Part shown: piece by piece, positions 15,029-24,552 of the stretch
Layout of the letters: every line of letters begins with the position of its first letter
How positions within the stretch are numbered: the first letter of the stretch is position 1
Source of the DNA: JADKFD01 sp050250665
GTDB lineage: Bacteria; Pseudomonadota; Gammaproteobacteria; Xanthomonadales; SZUA-5
Assembly: GCA_050250665.1 (NCBI GenBank)
Contig: JBFWOF010000015.1
Span: 47,858 to 111,857 of the forward strand
Direction: 5' to 3'
DNA: 64,000 nucleotides
Position numbers and translations under genes: made by a program
Notes under the pieces: generated by a model
The model's input: the letters and a program-made list of their open reading frames with translations, nothing else
Told to the model about the DNA's origin: nothing
Database searches by the model: none

Positions 15029-17377
15029 TCAGCCCACGGTCGCCTGGAATTCGAACTCCAGCGATTCGCTGTAGCCGCGCAGTTGCTCGCACTGGATGTA
15101 GTCCGTGCCAAGCTCCCACAGGCGGGTGATGGTGAGGCGGTCAGGGACATCCTCGACCTCGATCGGTACGCCGCCATCGCGCACATGCGCCAGCATCGAG
15201 GTGAAGGCCAGCGATGGCTGCAGCGCCAGGTCGGTGTCGAGCTTGACGGCGTCGACATTGATCTGCTGCAGCAGGCGCAGCGCTTCCTTCTGCAGCCCGA
15301 AATGGCGCAGGCACAGATGCACGCCCAGCGTGCGTAATCGATCCAGGACCGGGCGCACCGTGGTCAGTTGTTCGATGACCGCATCGGTGTCGAGTTCCAG
15401 CGTGAGTTCACCGGATCCGCGGGTCAGTCCGCTCTTGCGGCATTCGTCCTCAAGATAGGGAAAGAAGCCCGGATCGATGATGGTCGGCAGCGCCACTTCC
15501 ACCTGAATGCGCAATTGGCGCCCGCGTTTGCGCTGGACGACGATGCTGTCCAGAGCGAGGCGCAGGGCCATGCGGTCCAGTCTGGCCAGCGTGCCGGCAT
15601 GGAGCGCCTGCTCGTAATAATTGTCGCGACCCAGCGTGGCCGGCTGCTGCGGCCCGGGGCGCAGGCGCAGGCGCTGTTGCCATTGATCGGTGACGGCGCC
15701 GCGGACCATGATCAGCGGTTGATACTCGGCCACGCACAGAGCCAGTTGCGGATGCGTCACCGGGTTGCCGGCGGCTGGGCTTTCCTTCTTCGGTGCTGGC
15801 GTCGCCGGGGCAGATTGAGAGGCGCCCTCGGTTTTGCCACCGCGGGCCCACAAGCCCAGTGCCAGGTCCAGCCAGCGCTGCGCGTCCGGCAGGGCCGCGC
15901 AGAGTTCGACCCGCGCCTGCACCTTGATCTGTCCGCGCGAGACCACCACCGGACGTACGTCGATGCCCTGCCGCAGATTCTGGGCCAGCTGGTGCAATTC
16001 GCCTTCGCTGTTGCGGGCGGCCAGGACCAGGAAATGAAATTCATCCCAGGGTCCGAAGGAATCCCCGGCGCCGAGGCGGGCGGCGATTCGACCGGAGATG
16101 GCCTGCTCCATTTCACAGCGCAGCAGACTGGGCAGTTTTTCGGTCAGGGCCTTGGCATTCTCGAGGCCGACCGAAATCAGCGCCGCCGGGCGATCGCCGA
16201 GGTCGCGGATACGCAGTGCCAGCAGGCTGCGGGCCAAGGGTCCGGTGGGTGCCGCCAGCGGTCCGCTCAAGACCTGGCGCCTGAGTGCGCGGGCGCGCTT
16301 GGCGCGGCCGACGACCACATCGATCAGATGCGCCGGCTGCACCGGTCGGGTCAGAAAATCGTCTGCGCCGACATTGATCGCCCGGGTGCGTTTGTCCACA
16401 TCCTGCTCGCCGGAGACAAACACGATCGGTAGCAGCAGCGTTCCCGGCATTTCGCGGACGCGGGCGGTCAAAGCCATGCCGTCGATTTCCGGCATGTTGA
16501 GATTCACCAGCATCAGATCGGGTCTGAAAGTCTGGACCACACCCAGCGCTTCGCGCGAGCTGGTGGCGACCCTTGTGGTGATGCCGCGACGTCGCAGCAC
16601 GGCGTCGTAGAACACGATCTGGGTGCGGTCGTCATCCACGATCAACACCCGCAGCGGCTCGGTTGAGCTCAGCGTGTGCTGCAGTTCGACCAGCTTGCGG
16701 ACCACGCCGGCGGCGTCAGCATTGGCGATGAAGGCATCGGTGCTGCCGGTCATGCCGAGCAGCTGATCGGTGATGCTGCCCTCCAGCGTGACCACCAGCA
16801 CCGGCGGCGTCGGCCCGGGCTTGCGGGCCTGATCGATGGTGTCGATGATCTCGCCCAGTTGTGGCAGCAGGCTGGAATCCACGACCACCCCAACCAGAGT
16901 CTGATCGTCGACGACCTGGGCTACGCCGTCGCGATCGGCCTCGATCAGCGCCCGCCAGCCTTGCTGCCGAAGCTGCGCCTGCAGGCCCGGGATATCGCGA
17001 TCGGGCGGACGCACGTAGAGCACCGCAGCGCGGGTGTTTTCTTCCCGCTGCAGCTGAGCGGCCAGCTCCAGCGCCTGATGCGCGAGCAGTTCCAGAAATT
17101 CGTTCAGGCGCTGGCGTTCGGCGTCATTGGGCGGCTCGGCGCCGTCCAGCAGAAAACCCAGATAGGCGCCGGTGTCGCGGCAGGCATGGGCAACCTCGTC
17201 GAGCTTGAAGCGTGTGGCAATGTCGCTGGTTTCGGCGAAGGAAGTTCGCAGCTGCTCAACGCGGTCGGGCGCCCAAGCGTCATCGAGGGTGGTCTGCGCC
17301 TGCATGGCAAGTTGGGTGATGCGCGCCTGCAACATGCGGCGGAAGGTGGCATCGCCAGAAGCGTTGTTGGAACTCAT
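15029..17377 (-). CDS. HPt-receiver-degenerate GGDEF-degenerate EAL signalling protein
   Basis: Multi-domain protein of 782 aa. An HPt-like helical domain (about 1-110, AHACRDTGAYL) is followed by a degenerate receiver-like segment (115-235) and a second receiver (242-365). The second receiver keeps the acidic DDD at 248-250 but has Asn292 (LVNLNMP) in place of the phosphoacceptor Asp. A GGDEF-like domain reads GPWDEF instead of GGDEF. The C-terminal EAL-like domain has LRHFG where active enzymes have DDFG and lacks the EAL signature. So neither phosphorylation nor c-di-GMP turnover is expected. A FimX-like role as a c-di-GMP receptor or scaffold is likely. AAGGCA precedes the start at 17377. 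Confidence 0.82.
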   Translation of the reverse strand: MSSNNASGDATFRRMLQARITQLAMQAQTTLDDAWAPDRVEQLRTSFAETSDIATRFKLDEVAHACRDTGAYLGFLLDGAEPPNDAERQRLNEFLELLAHQALELAAQLQREENTRAAVLYVRPPDRDIPGLQAQLRQQGWRALIEADRDGVAQVVDDQTLVGVVVDSSLLPQLGEIIDTIDQARKPGPTPPVLVVTLEGSITDQLLGMTGSTDAFIANADAAGVVRKLVELQHTLSSTEPLRVLIVDDDRTQIVFYDAVLRRRGITTRVATSSREALGVVQTFRPDLMLVNLNMPEIDGMALTARVREMPGTLLLPIVFVSGEQDVDKRTRAINVGADDFLTRPVQPAHLIDVVVGRAKRARALRRQVLSGPLAAPTGPLARSLLALRIRDLGDRPAALISVGLENAKALTEKLPSLLRCEMEQAISGRIAARLGAGDSFGPWDEFHFLVLAARNSEGELHQLAQNLRQGIDVRPVVVSRGQIKVQARVELCAALPDAQRWLDLALGLWARGGKTEGASQSAPATPAPKKESPAAGNPVTHPQLALCVAEYQPLIMVRGAVTDQWQQRLRLRPGPQQPATLGRDNYYEQALHAGTLARLDRMALRLALDSIVVQRKRGRQLRIQVEVALPTIIDPGFFPYLEDECRKSGLTRGSGELTLELDTDAVIEQLTTVRPVLDRLRTLGVHLCLRHFGLQKEALRLLQQINVDAVKLDTDLALQPSLAFTSMLAHVRDGGVPIEVEDVPDRLTITRLWELGTDYIQCEQLRGYSESLEFEFQATVG

Positions 17378-17515
17378 GGTCTGCCTTGTCGGTACCTATG
17401 CCGAAACATTGCGGACCGACAATCACACAGCTCAGGCTGGCCGGCAACCATGGGCCGATGGACGCGCGGGCGAGCCCTGCGGACGGTCGCAGGGTCGGTG
17501 CGGCATCGGCGAAGG

Positions 17516-18217
17516 CTAGACGGTGATCGTCACCAGTTGATAGAGCTTGCCAAACAGCGTGGAGCGTTGAATCTGGGAGGGCTTGATGCCGGGCGGCAGC
17601 CAGGCCTCCAGCGGCTGGCGCCACAGATCCATGGCGTAGGGCTCGAGCGTGCGCAGGATGCCCTGCATGGGCCAATACAGCGGGTTGGCGGCGCTCGGTC
17701 GATGATAGTCGACGATGACCAGCTGCCCGCCGGGCTTGATAACCCGCAGGGCTTCGGCCAGGGTCGATTTGCGCACGTCCTCGGGCATTTCGTGCAGCAG
17801 GAAGAACAGCAGTGCACGGTCGTAGCTGGCGTTGGCCATCGGCAGATCGGCGCTGTCGGCGTGGATCAGTCCCACCTGGGACTCGGCCGGCAATTTGCGG
17901 GCCAGATTGTTGAGCTGCACCGGCAGGATGTCGACGACATCAAGCTGGCCCTGGGGCGCGATGCGCTCGCGCAGTCTGGCGGTCAGGTTGCCGTAGACGC
18001 AGGCGATCTGCAGCGTGCGTCCGCCGAGCGAGTCACCCAGGGTGTTCAGCGCGGCATCGCGCAAGCGCGAGAAATTGCCCCACAGGATCAGATTGACCAG
18101 CCACTGGCGCTCGAAGATGTAGACCGCCTTCGGATGCACATAAGCCCACCAGTAGGTCTGTTCCAGATAGCCGGGAACGGCCAGTGGGGCTGCGGGAAGT
18201 GCGGACTTGCCGGTCAT
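17516..18217 (-). CDS. rquA: Rhodoquinone biosynthesis protein RquA (probable)
   Basis: Protein of 233 aa with a methyltransferase-like fold. Near the N-terminus, YLEQTYWWAYVHPKAV and NLILWGNFSRLRDAAL match the pattern I recall for RquA. The SAM motif I is altered to LQIACVYGNLTARL, lacking the usual GxGxG. That change is characteristic of RquA, which uses SAM as an amino donor to turn ubiquinone into rhodoquinone rather than methylating. VDILPVQLNNL follows as motif II. Rhodoquinone carries electrons to fumarate under low oxygen. The start at 18217 has AGGAG at ideal distance; longer readings lack support. It is a single gene, with repeats upstream. Confidence 0.75.
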   Translation of the reverse strand: MTGKSALPAAPLAVPGYLEQTYWWAYVHPKAVYIFERQWLVNLILWGNFSRLRDAALNTLGDSLGGRTLQIACVYGNLTARLRERIAPQGQLDVVDILPVQLNNLARKLPAESQVGLIHADSADLPMANASYDRALLFFLLHEMPEDVRKSTLAEALRVIKPGGQLVIVDYHRPSAANPLYWPMQGILRTLEPYAMDLWRQPLEAWLPPGIKPSQIQRSTLFGKLYQLVTITV

Positions 18218-18740
18218 GGTAGCTCCTGTGCACATGGGCGATGCCCGAAGCCCAGTATGCACAGCGCTGGGCACACTCTGTCTGACCTTGATCAAAGGTC
18301 TCTGGGCGAGGATTTCGCGTTCCAGTAGGTGTGCAGACAGCCATCGCGAGTTCTCGTCGGTCCGAGACTGCACGCTGGCCATGAACCCGCCTGGTGCGCG
18401 TAGCCCGTTGTGCCGCGCAGCGGCTCAGCGGGGCGCTTTCGCGTCAGCGCCCGCAGAGCACTGCGCGCACTTCGGGCTACGAACAGCCGCTTTGCGCCAG
18501 TCTCGGGAATTCAATCGCTTACGATACCGGTTCTTGGAAAGCGCAGCGAAGCAACCCAGAAGCACGCCATCAAGAGCACTGGATTGCTTCGTCACTGCGT
18601 TCCTCGCAATGACGCATCAACCACTGGCGATCTGGATTGAGGCAAAGCCAGTCGATTGCCCCTGACCACTGCACCGGGTTGAACTTCGGCATCGGTTCAG
18701 TGGTCTGATTCCGATCGGCTTGGCCTTGGGAGATTTCTCG
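18218..18740. other. Intergenic region with a dispersed repeat
   Basis: No convincing gene. The second copy of the 105-bp repeat lies at 18511-18615. The segment 18405-18485 is GC-rich with inverted pieces (CCCGTTGTGCCGCGCAGCGGC and CGCAGAGCACTGCGCGCACTTCGGGC). Promoters of rquA (minus) and of the ChaN-like gene (plus) must lie here, but none is clear by eye. Confidence 0.5.
18511..18615. repeat. Dispersed repeat of about 105 bp, copy 2
   Basis: Matches 12921-13028 at both ends: TCAATCGCTTACGATA at the left, and at the right GGATTGCTTCGTCACTGCG running into TCGCAATGACG. The right part is the common intergenic ...GCAATGACG repeat type. Confidence 0.65.
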
Positions 18741-19580
18741 ATGATCGCGATTCGTCTGCGCCTGGGCTTGTTACCGCTGGTCGCTGTCCTGTCGATGCCG
18801 TTGCTGGCCACCGAGCCCGCAGCACCGATGAAGCAACTGCTGGAAGCGGCAACGGGACATCGGGTGCTGCTCGTCGGCGAAATCCACGGCACCGCTGAAG
18901 TGCCGGCGCTGGTGGCCGATCTGGCCGATGCACTGGCGGCTGAAGAGCCTCTGGTGGTCGGTCTGGAGTTGCCGCGCGATGAGCAGAAGCGCATCGATGC
19001 CTTTCTCGACAGCGCCGGCACCGGCGAAGATCGCGCGGCCTTGCTGGCAGGCAAATTCTGGACCCGCGACTATCAGGACGGGCGCAGCTCTCTGGCCATG
19101 CTGGAACTGCTGGAGCGGCTGCGTCAGCTACGCTTGAGGACCCCGATCGAGGTGCTGGCGCTGGATCAGGTCGGCGCCGCCGTGGCCGACGGCGATGCCC
19201 GCGACCAGGCCATGGCGGAAGGCCTGAGCGAGGCACTGAAAGCTCAACCCAAGGCCCGGGCGCTGGTGCTGGCCGGCAATTTCCACACGCGCCTGCAGAA
19301 GGGCGCCCCCTGGGACGAGAGCCACGAGTTTCTGGGCTATCGCTTGTCTCGCTTTGAGCCCTATGCCATCGAGATCATGGGTGTGGCCGGCAGTGCCTGG
19401 ATCTGCACCGGCCCTGAAACCGACAGCTGCAAGGCCCGCGATTTTCCGGAGAGCAACCTGAAGCCGGGCATCGAACTCGGTGATGAGGTGAACGAGCGCG
19501 GGCACCAGGGAATGTGGCGCCTGGAGCGCACCAGCGCCTCGCCGCCCGCGAGGCTTGCTGTGGCCGAGAGGGTTGAATAG
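18741..19580 (+). CDS. ChaN/TIKI-type haem-binding uptake family protein
   Basis: Exported protein of 279 aa. It has a signal peptide (LRLGLLPLVAVLSMPLLA) and the ChaN/EreA-like motifs VLLVGEIHGT near residue 37, VVGLELPRDEQ near 72 and VLAGNFHTR near 180, which place the conserved Glu, His and second His. ChaN of Campylobacter binds haem dimers. Related TIKI proteins are metalloproteases, so either role is possible. A cysteine pair near the C-terminus (WICTGPETDSC) may form a disulfide. The start at 18741 follows GGGAGA and starts the signal peptide. Downstream lies a long perfect inverted repeat shared with the end of ureG. Confidence 0.8.
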   Translation: MIAIRLRLGLLPLVAVLSMPLLATEPAAPMKQLLEAATGHRVLLVGEIHGTAEVPALVADLADALAAEEPLVVGLELPRDEQKRIDAFLDSAGTGEDRAALLAGKFWTRDYQDGRSSLAMLELLERLRQLRLRTPIEVLALDQVGAAVADGDARDQAMAEGLSEALKAQPKARALVLAGNFHTRLQKGAPWDESHEFLGYRLSRFEPYAIEIMGVAGSAWICTGPETDSCKARDFPESNLKPGIELGDEVNERGHQGMWRLERTSASPPARLAVAERVE

Positions 19581-19602
19581 CGGCATCGGGTTCCGGGCTC
19601 TT

Positions 19603-19718
19603 GTAGGCCATGTTGTCCGCGCAGCGGACTACGTGACAGGGCCTGCCGACTCTTGCTCAGTTGTGCCCAAGGCGCGTCACCGTGTCACGTAGTCCGCTGC
19701 GCGGACAACGTGACCTAC
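19603..19718. repeat. GTAG-type inverted repeat with 27-bp perfect arms; supplies the ureG stop codon
   Basis: Perfect arms 19612-19638 and 19683-19709 (GTTGTCCGCGCAGCGGACTA in the left arm). The element as a whole runs from GTAG at 19603 to CTAC at 19718. The terminal CTAC holds, on the minus strand, the TAG stop of ureG (19715-19717). It separates two convergent genes and could act as a bidirectional terminator. Confidence 0.8.
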
Positions 19719-20368
19719 GTGATGGAGCCGACGAGCAGGCCCTCGCGCTCGATGAAGGCAATCACCTGATCCAGTCCGGTGAGGGTGCGCAGATCGGTCA
19801 TGACAAAAGGCTTGCCCCCGCGCATGCGGGTGGTGTCGCTGCGCATGATCTCGAGCGAAGCGCCCACATGTGGCGCCAAATCGGTCTTGTTGATGATCAG
19901 CAAATCCGAGCGGGTGATGCCAGGACCACCCTTGCGCGGCACTTTCTCGCCGCCGGCGACGTCGATCACGTACAGCGTCAGATCCGACAGTTCCGGTGAG
20001 AAGGTGGCTGCCAGATTGTCACCGCCCGATTCGATGAAGACGATATCGGCATCGGGAAACTGGGTGAGCATGCGCTCGATGGCTTCCAGATTGATCGAGG
20101 CATCTTCGCGGATCGCGGTGTGCGGGCAGCCGCCGGTTTCCACGCCCATGATGCGTTCGGCTGGCAGCGCGCCGGCCACGGTCAGCAGGCGCTGGTCTTC
20201 CCTGGTGTAGATGTCGTTGGTGATGGCGACCAGCTCGTAGCGATCGCGCAGCGCCTTGCACAGCATCTCCAGCAGCGTGGTCTTGCCGGAGCCTACCGGT
20301 CCGCCAATGCCGATGCGCAAGGGCGGCAGGGAGCGGGTGCGGCGGGCGGTCCAGTGGACGGTGTTCAT
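19715..20368 (-). CDS. ureG: Urease accessory GTPase UreG
   Basis: GTPase of 217 aa that delivers nickel to urease with UreD and UreF. The P-loop GGPVGSGKTT is at about residues 19-28, the nickel-binding CPH motif is in ETGGCPHTAIREDAS, and the metal/GTP region ESGGDNLAATFSPELSD and the NKTDLAP guanine motif are intact. The start at 20368 (MNTVHWTARR) fits the family length. A longer reading would run into a palindromic repeat between ureF and ureG. The stop codon lies at the edge of the 19603-19718 repeat. Last gene of the urease operon. Confidence 0.95.
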   Translation of the reverse strand: MNTVHWTARRTRSLPPLRIGIGGPVGSGKTTLLEMLCKALRDRYELVAITNDIYTREDQRLLTVAGALPAERIMGVETGGCPHTAIREDASINLEAIERMLTQFPDADIVFIESGGDNLAATFSPELSDLTLYVIDVAGGEKVPRKGGPGITRSDLLIINKTDLAPHVGASLEIMRSDTTRMRGGKPFVMTDLRTLTGLDQVIAFIEREGLLVGSIT

Positions 20369-20400
20369 GGATGGAAGTCCGAAATGTAGAGCCGTTGTCG

Positions 20401-20462
20401 TCATTCCCGCGAAGGCGGGAATCCAAAGGTGTTCTTCTGGACTCCCGCCTTCGCGCGAGTGA
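20401..20462. repeat. Palindromic repeat between ureF and ureG
   Basis: CATTCCCGCGAAGGCGGGAA at the left and TCCCGCCTTCGCGCGAGTGA at the right form inverted arms with about 20 bp between them. This is the common CCCGCCTTCGCGGGAATGAC type of intergenic repeat. It fills the 121-bp ureF-ureG gap and may lower downstream ureG transcription. Confidence 0.75.
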
Positions 20463-20489
20463 CCAGAGTAGTTCAGAGCCCACACACCC

Positions 20490-21176
20490 TCACGACCGGA
20501 ACAGCCGTGAGTACTGGGATTCGTGCTGCGCCGACAGGATCGCCAGCATCGGTGCGAAATTGCTGATCTGCTCCGGGCGTGTGGATTGGGCGCGGGTCAG
20601 CGCCTGCGGCAGCCGCAAGGCCAGCCGCCGCAGCAGCGCCTGACCCTGGGTCTGGCCCAGCGGCACCAGTTTCACGGCCGCGCTGCAGAGGTTTTCGAGC
20701 AAGCTCCAGGCGCAGGCATGCAAGCCGGACACCGCACTCAGGCCGAGGGCGCGAGCGGCCAGCGCGTGCACGCAGGCGTAGGCCACCGGCTGCAGCTGGC
20801 CAAGCACTGCACGCTGTTCGGCGCGCAGCTGGGGTACCGCCGGCAGCGTCAGCAGCCATTGCCGCAGCGAGTGTCCGGTCTGGGTGCATTCCAGCAGCAA
20901 TTCCTGACTCTCGCGCATGGCCAGCAGGCGGTCGTTGCCGCGCTCCAGGGCCGACGCATCCGGTTCGCCCCAGGCCGCGTAGAGCGCCAGCCACAGTGGT
21001 GCCTCCGCGCGTGCCCAGAGCCATTCCAGCTGATCGCCGATCCAGCGCTCGGCGCTTGCCGCATCGACCACGATGGCGGCCTCGACCGCCGCTTCCAGAC
21101 CCAGCGAATGGCTGAAGGCGCCGATCGGCAGCGTCGCCGAACTCAGCTGCAACAAGCCGGCCAGGGCGTCAGTCAT
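20490..21176 (-). CDS. ureF: Urease accessory protein UreF
   Basis: Helical accessory protein of 228 aa in the UreDFG nickel-insertion complex. It begins MTDALAGLLQLSSATLPIG and carries the conserved GAFSHSLGLE at about residues 19-28 and the C-terminal PMLAILSAQHESQYSRLFRS typical of UreF. It overlaps the end of ureE by 8 bp, so the two are coupled. A 121-bp repeat-bearing gap separates it from ureG. Confidence 0.93.
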   Translation of the reverse strand: MTDALAGLLQLSSATLPIGAFSHSLGLEAAVEAAIVVDAASAERWIGDQLEWLWARAEAPLWLALYAAWGEPDASALERGNDRLLAMRESQELLLECTQTGHSLRQWLLTLPAVPQLRAEQRAVLGQLQPVAYACVHALAARALGLSAVSGLHACAWSLLENLCSAAVKLVPLGQTQGQALLRRLALRLPQALTRAQSTRPEQISNFAPMLAILSAQHESQYSRLFRS

Positions 21177-21717
21177 GGCGGTGAGGGCGGGTGCCGGGAG
21201 CGTGCGGATGGGCGTGCTCGGCGAACAGGGTCTGCGCCAGCTGATAATCCTCGGCGAAGCTGGCGTCGTGGCCGTGCTTGTGACCGCCGCCATAGGCGCC
21301 GGACTCGGGTTCGAACGGCGCTTCGACCTCGGTGGTGTCCACGCCCAGCAGTTGCAGCATCTCGCGCAGCACCGGATCCGGCTCGATCGCCAGATAGCCC
21401 GCGCCCACTTCGACGGCGACATGGCGGTTGCCGAGGTGATAGGCGGCGCGGGTCAGCAGCAGCGGTTCGGGGCTGCTGATGCGCAGCACGGTTTCCGGCG
21501 CCGCGCAGACCTCGAAGCGCCGGCCATCGTCGCCGAGCAACTGATCGCCCGGGACCATCTCGGTGCCTGGTGCCAGGGCGATGGCCAGCTCCCCGCCGCC
21601 CGGCAAATCCAGGCGCTGACGACAACGTCGACGCTGCGCCGCGCTCAGCTCCAGCGCAGTCGCCGCCAGCGCATCGGCGGGGCAGTCGGCGGCGCGGATC
21701 AGGGTGCGGATCAGCAT
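21169..21717 (-). CDS. ureE: Urease accessory nickel chaperone UreE
   Basis: Nickel metallochaperone of 182 aa. The conserved YHLGNRHVAVEV contains the dimer-interface nickel-binding histidine. A histidine-bearing tail (GGGHKHGHD, then AEHAHPHAPGTRPHRHD) can bind additional nickel. The N-terminal half is the UreE peptide-binding domain. Gene order C-E-F-G is as usual. A 185-bp gap to ureC is occupied by a dispersed repeat (21746-21845). Confidence 0.92.
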   Translation of the reverse strand: MLIRTLIRAADCPADALAATALELSAAQRRRCRQRLDLPGGGELAIALAPGTEMVPGDQLLGDDGRRFEVCAAPETVLRISSPEPLLLTRAAYHLGNRHVAVEVGAGYLAIEPDPVLREMLQLLGVDTTEVEAPFEPESGAYGGGHKHGHDASFAEDYQLAQTLFAEHAHPHAPGTRPHRHD

Positions 21718-21745
21718 AGGTTCGATTCTCTGACTGGACCACCGG

Positions 21746-21845
21746 CGTCGTTGCGAGGAGCGCAGCGACGAAGCAATCCAGGGGAACTGGCGAAGAACTT
21801 CTGGCTTGCGTCCCCCGGATCAAGTCCGGGGTCGCAATGACGCCG
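21746..21845. repeat. Dispersed repeat in the ureC-ureE gap
   Basis: Opens CGTCGTTGCGAGGAGCGCAG, includes GAAGCAATCCAGGGG, and closes with CCGGATCAAGTCCGGGGTCGC then AATGACG. A similar element in opposite order is at 41417-41516. Common ...CGTCATTGCGAGG... intergenic repeat type. Confidence 0.7.
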
Positions 21846-21902
21846 TATTTGATCCCGGTCGATCTCTCTACCTGCGAGGTGAAACTTCATGTCGGCCAGC
21901 CC

Positions 21903-23599
<1,697 letters not shown>

Positions 23600-23603
<4 letters not shown>

Positions 23604-24043
23604 GGGCCGCCGCCGCTGCCGCCGCTGTCGCTCTTGTAGAGCGGAGCTTGCTCCGCTGCCCCTGCTCGGCTTTCACGCTCACCCTGCCTTGACACCTCCA
23701 GCCGAGCAAGCTCGGCTCTACCAGAGCCCGGCAGATCCAGGCTGTCCATCACCCGCCCGGCAAAGCCGTACACCCTTCGATCACCCGCCAGCGCGACCAG
23801 CTCGACACTGCGGGTCTGGCCGGGCTCGAAGCGCACCGCAGTTCCAGAAGCAATGTTCAGCCGGAAGCCCCGCGTCGGTGCCCGCTCGAATTCCAGCGCG
23901 TCATTGGTCTCGAAGAAGTGGTAGTGCGAGCCCACCTGGATCGGCCGATCGCCGCGATTGGCGACGGTGATCCGCACAGTTTCGCGGCCGACGTTGAGTT
24001 CGATCTCGCCGGGCTCGACCAGGAGTTCGCCCGGGGTGATCAT
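23600..24043 (-). CDS. ureB: Urease beta subunit UreB with a repeat-derived C-terminal extension
   Basis: Structural urease subunit, 147 aa versus about 105 in most bacteria. Residues 1-102 are a normal UreB (PGELLVEPGEIELN, RPIQVGSHYHFFE, VYGFAGRVMDSL). The last 45 residues have no counterpart I know of and are encoded by a GTAG-type palindromic repeat (23636-23721) plus flanks. Reading stays open and the stop still overlaps the ureC ATG, so translational coupling is preserved. The start overlaps the end of the small membrane protein gene (ATGA). The extension is rich in Ser, Gly and Arg and probably disordered. Confidence 0.93.
23636..23721. repeat. GTAG-type inverted repeat pair inside the ureB coding sequence
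   Basis: Runs from GTAG at 23636 to CTAC at 23721. It contains two hairpins, AGCGGAGC-TT-GCTCCGCT (23640-23657) and AGCCGAGC-AA-GCTCGGCT (23700-23717). It is translated as part of the extra C-terminal tail of UreB. A single hairpin of the second type recurs at 62833-62848. Confidence 0.8.
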
Positions 24044-24237
24044 GGCTTGCGCCGCTTGGGTGCTGGCGCGTCGTCGCGCTTCTCCTTGCCACTGCGCAGC
24101 GCGCTGACCAAGGCCAGGGTCAGACCCGCGAAGAGCAGGCCGATCAGCCAGTGTTCGAGCTCCCCCGGGCCATGTCCGGGATGGGCCAGGGCCGGGCAGG
24201 GCAGGGCCAGCAGCGGGAGGCAGTACGGGATCTTCAT
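24040..24237 (-). CDS. Small membrane protein in the urease operon, UreJ/HupE-like N-terminus
   Basis: A 65-aa protein whose start overlaps the ureA stop and whose stop overlaps the ureB start (ATGA both times), so it is a true operon member. It has a signal-like segment (IPYCLPLLALPCPALA), then HPGHGPGELEHW, one membrane helix (WLIGLLFAGLTLALVSAL) and a basic tail. The mature end HPGHG resembles the N-terminus of HupE/UreJ nickel permeases, but those have six or more helices. It could be a relic, or a minimal nickel-binding membrane peptide. I know no characterised homologue. Confidence 0.7.
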   Translation of the reverse strand: MKIPYCLPLLALPCPALAHPGHGPGELEHWLIGLLFAGLTLALVSALRSGKEKRDDAPAPKRRKP

Positions 24238-24536
24238 GCAATCGGTCCATGAACGGTGACGAGCTTGCTGCCGTCGGGAAAGGTGGCCTCGACCTGGATG
24301 TCGGGAATCATCTCGGGTACGCCGTCCATGACCTCCGCGCGGCTGAGCAGGGTGGTGCCGTAGTGCATCAGTTCGGCCACGCTGCGGCCGTCGCGGGCGC
24401 CTTCCATGATCGCGGCGCTGATGAAAGCCACCGCTTCGGGATAGTTGAGCTTGAGCCCGCGCGCCCGCCGCCGCTCGGCCAGCAGCGCGGCGATGAACAG
24501 CAGCAACTTGTCTTTCTCGCGCGGCGACAGTTCCAT
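24234..24536 (-). CDS. ureA: Urease gamma subunit UreA
   Basis: Smallest urease structural subunit, 100 aa, of normal length. MELSPREKDKLLLF, LKLNYPEAVAFI and the C-terminal VEATFPDGSKLVTVH are standard UreA motifs. The start at 24536 is set by the family N-terminus; a longer reading would overlap ureD. It begins 16 bp after ureD and overlaps the small membrane protein gene. Confidence 0.95.
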   Translation of the reverse strand: MELSPREKDKLLLFIAALLAERRRARGLKLNYPEAVAFISAAIMEGARDGRSVAELMHYGTTLLSRAEVMDGVPEMIPDIQVEATFPDGSKLVTVHGPIA

Positions 24537-24552
24537 GGAAGCGGCGGTGTCC

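Noticed and set aside
15368..18328. Long plus-strand open frames opposite the signalling protein and rquA
   Set aside because: They are antisense shadows in GC-rich DNA with no recognisable domains, while the minus-strand genes show clear motifs and ribosome binding sites.
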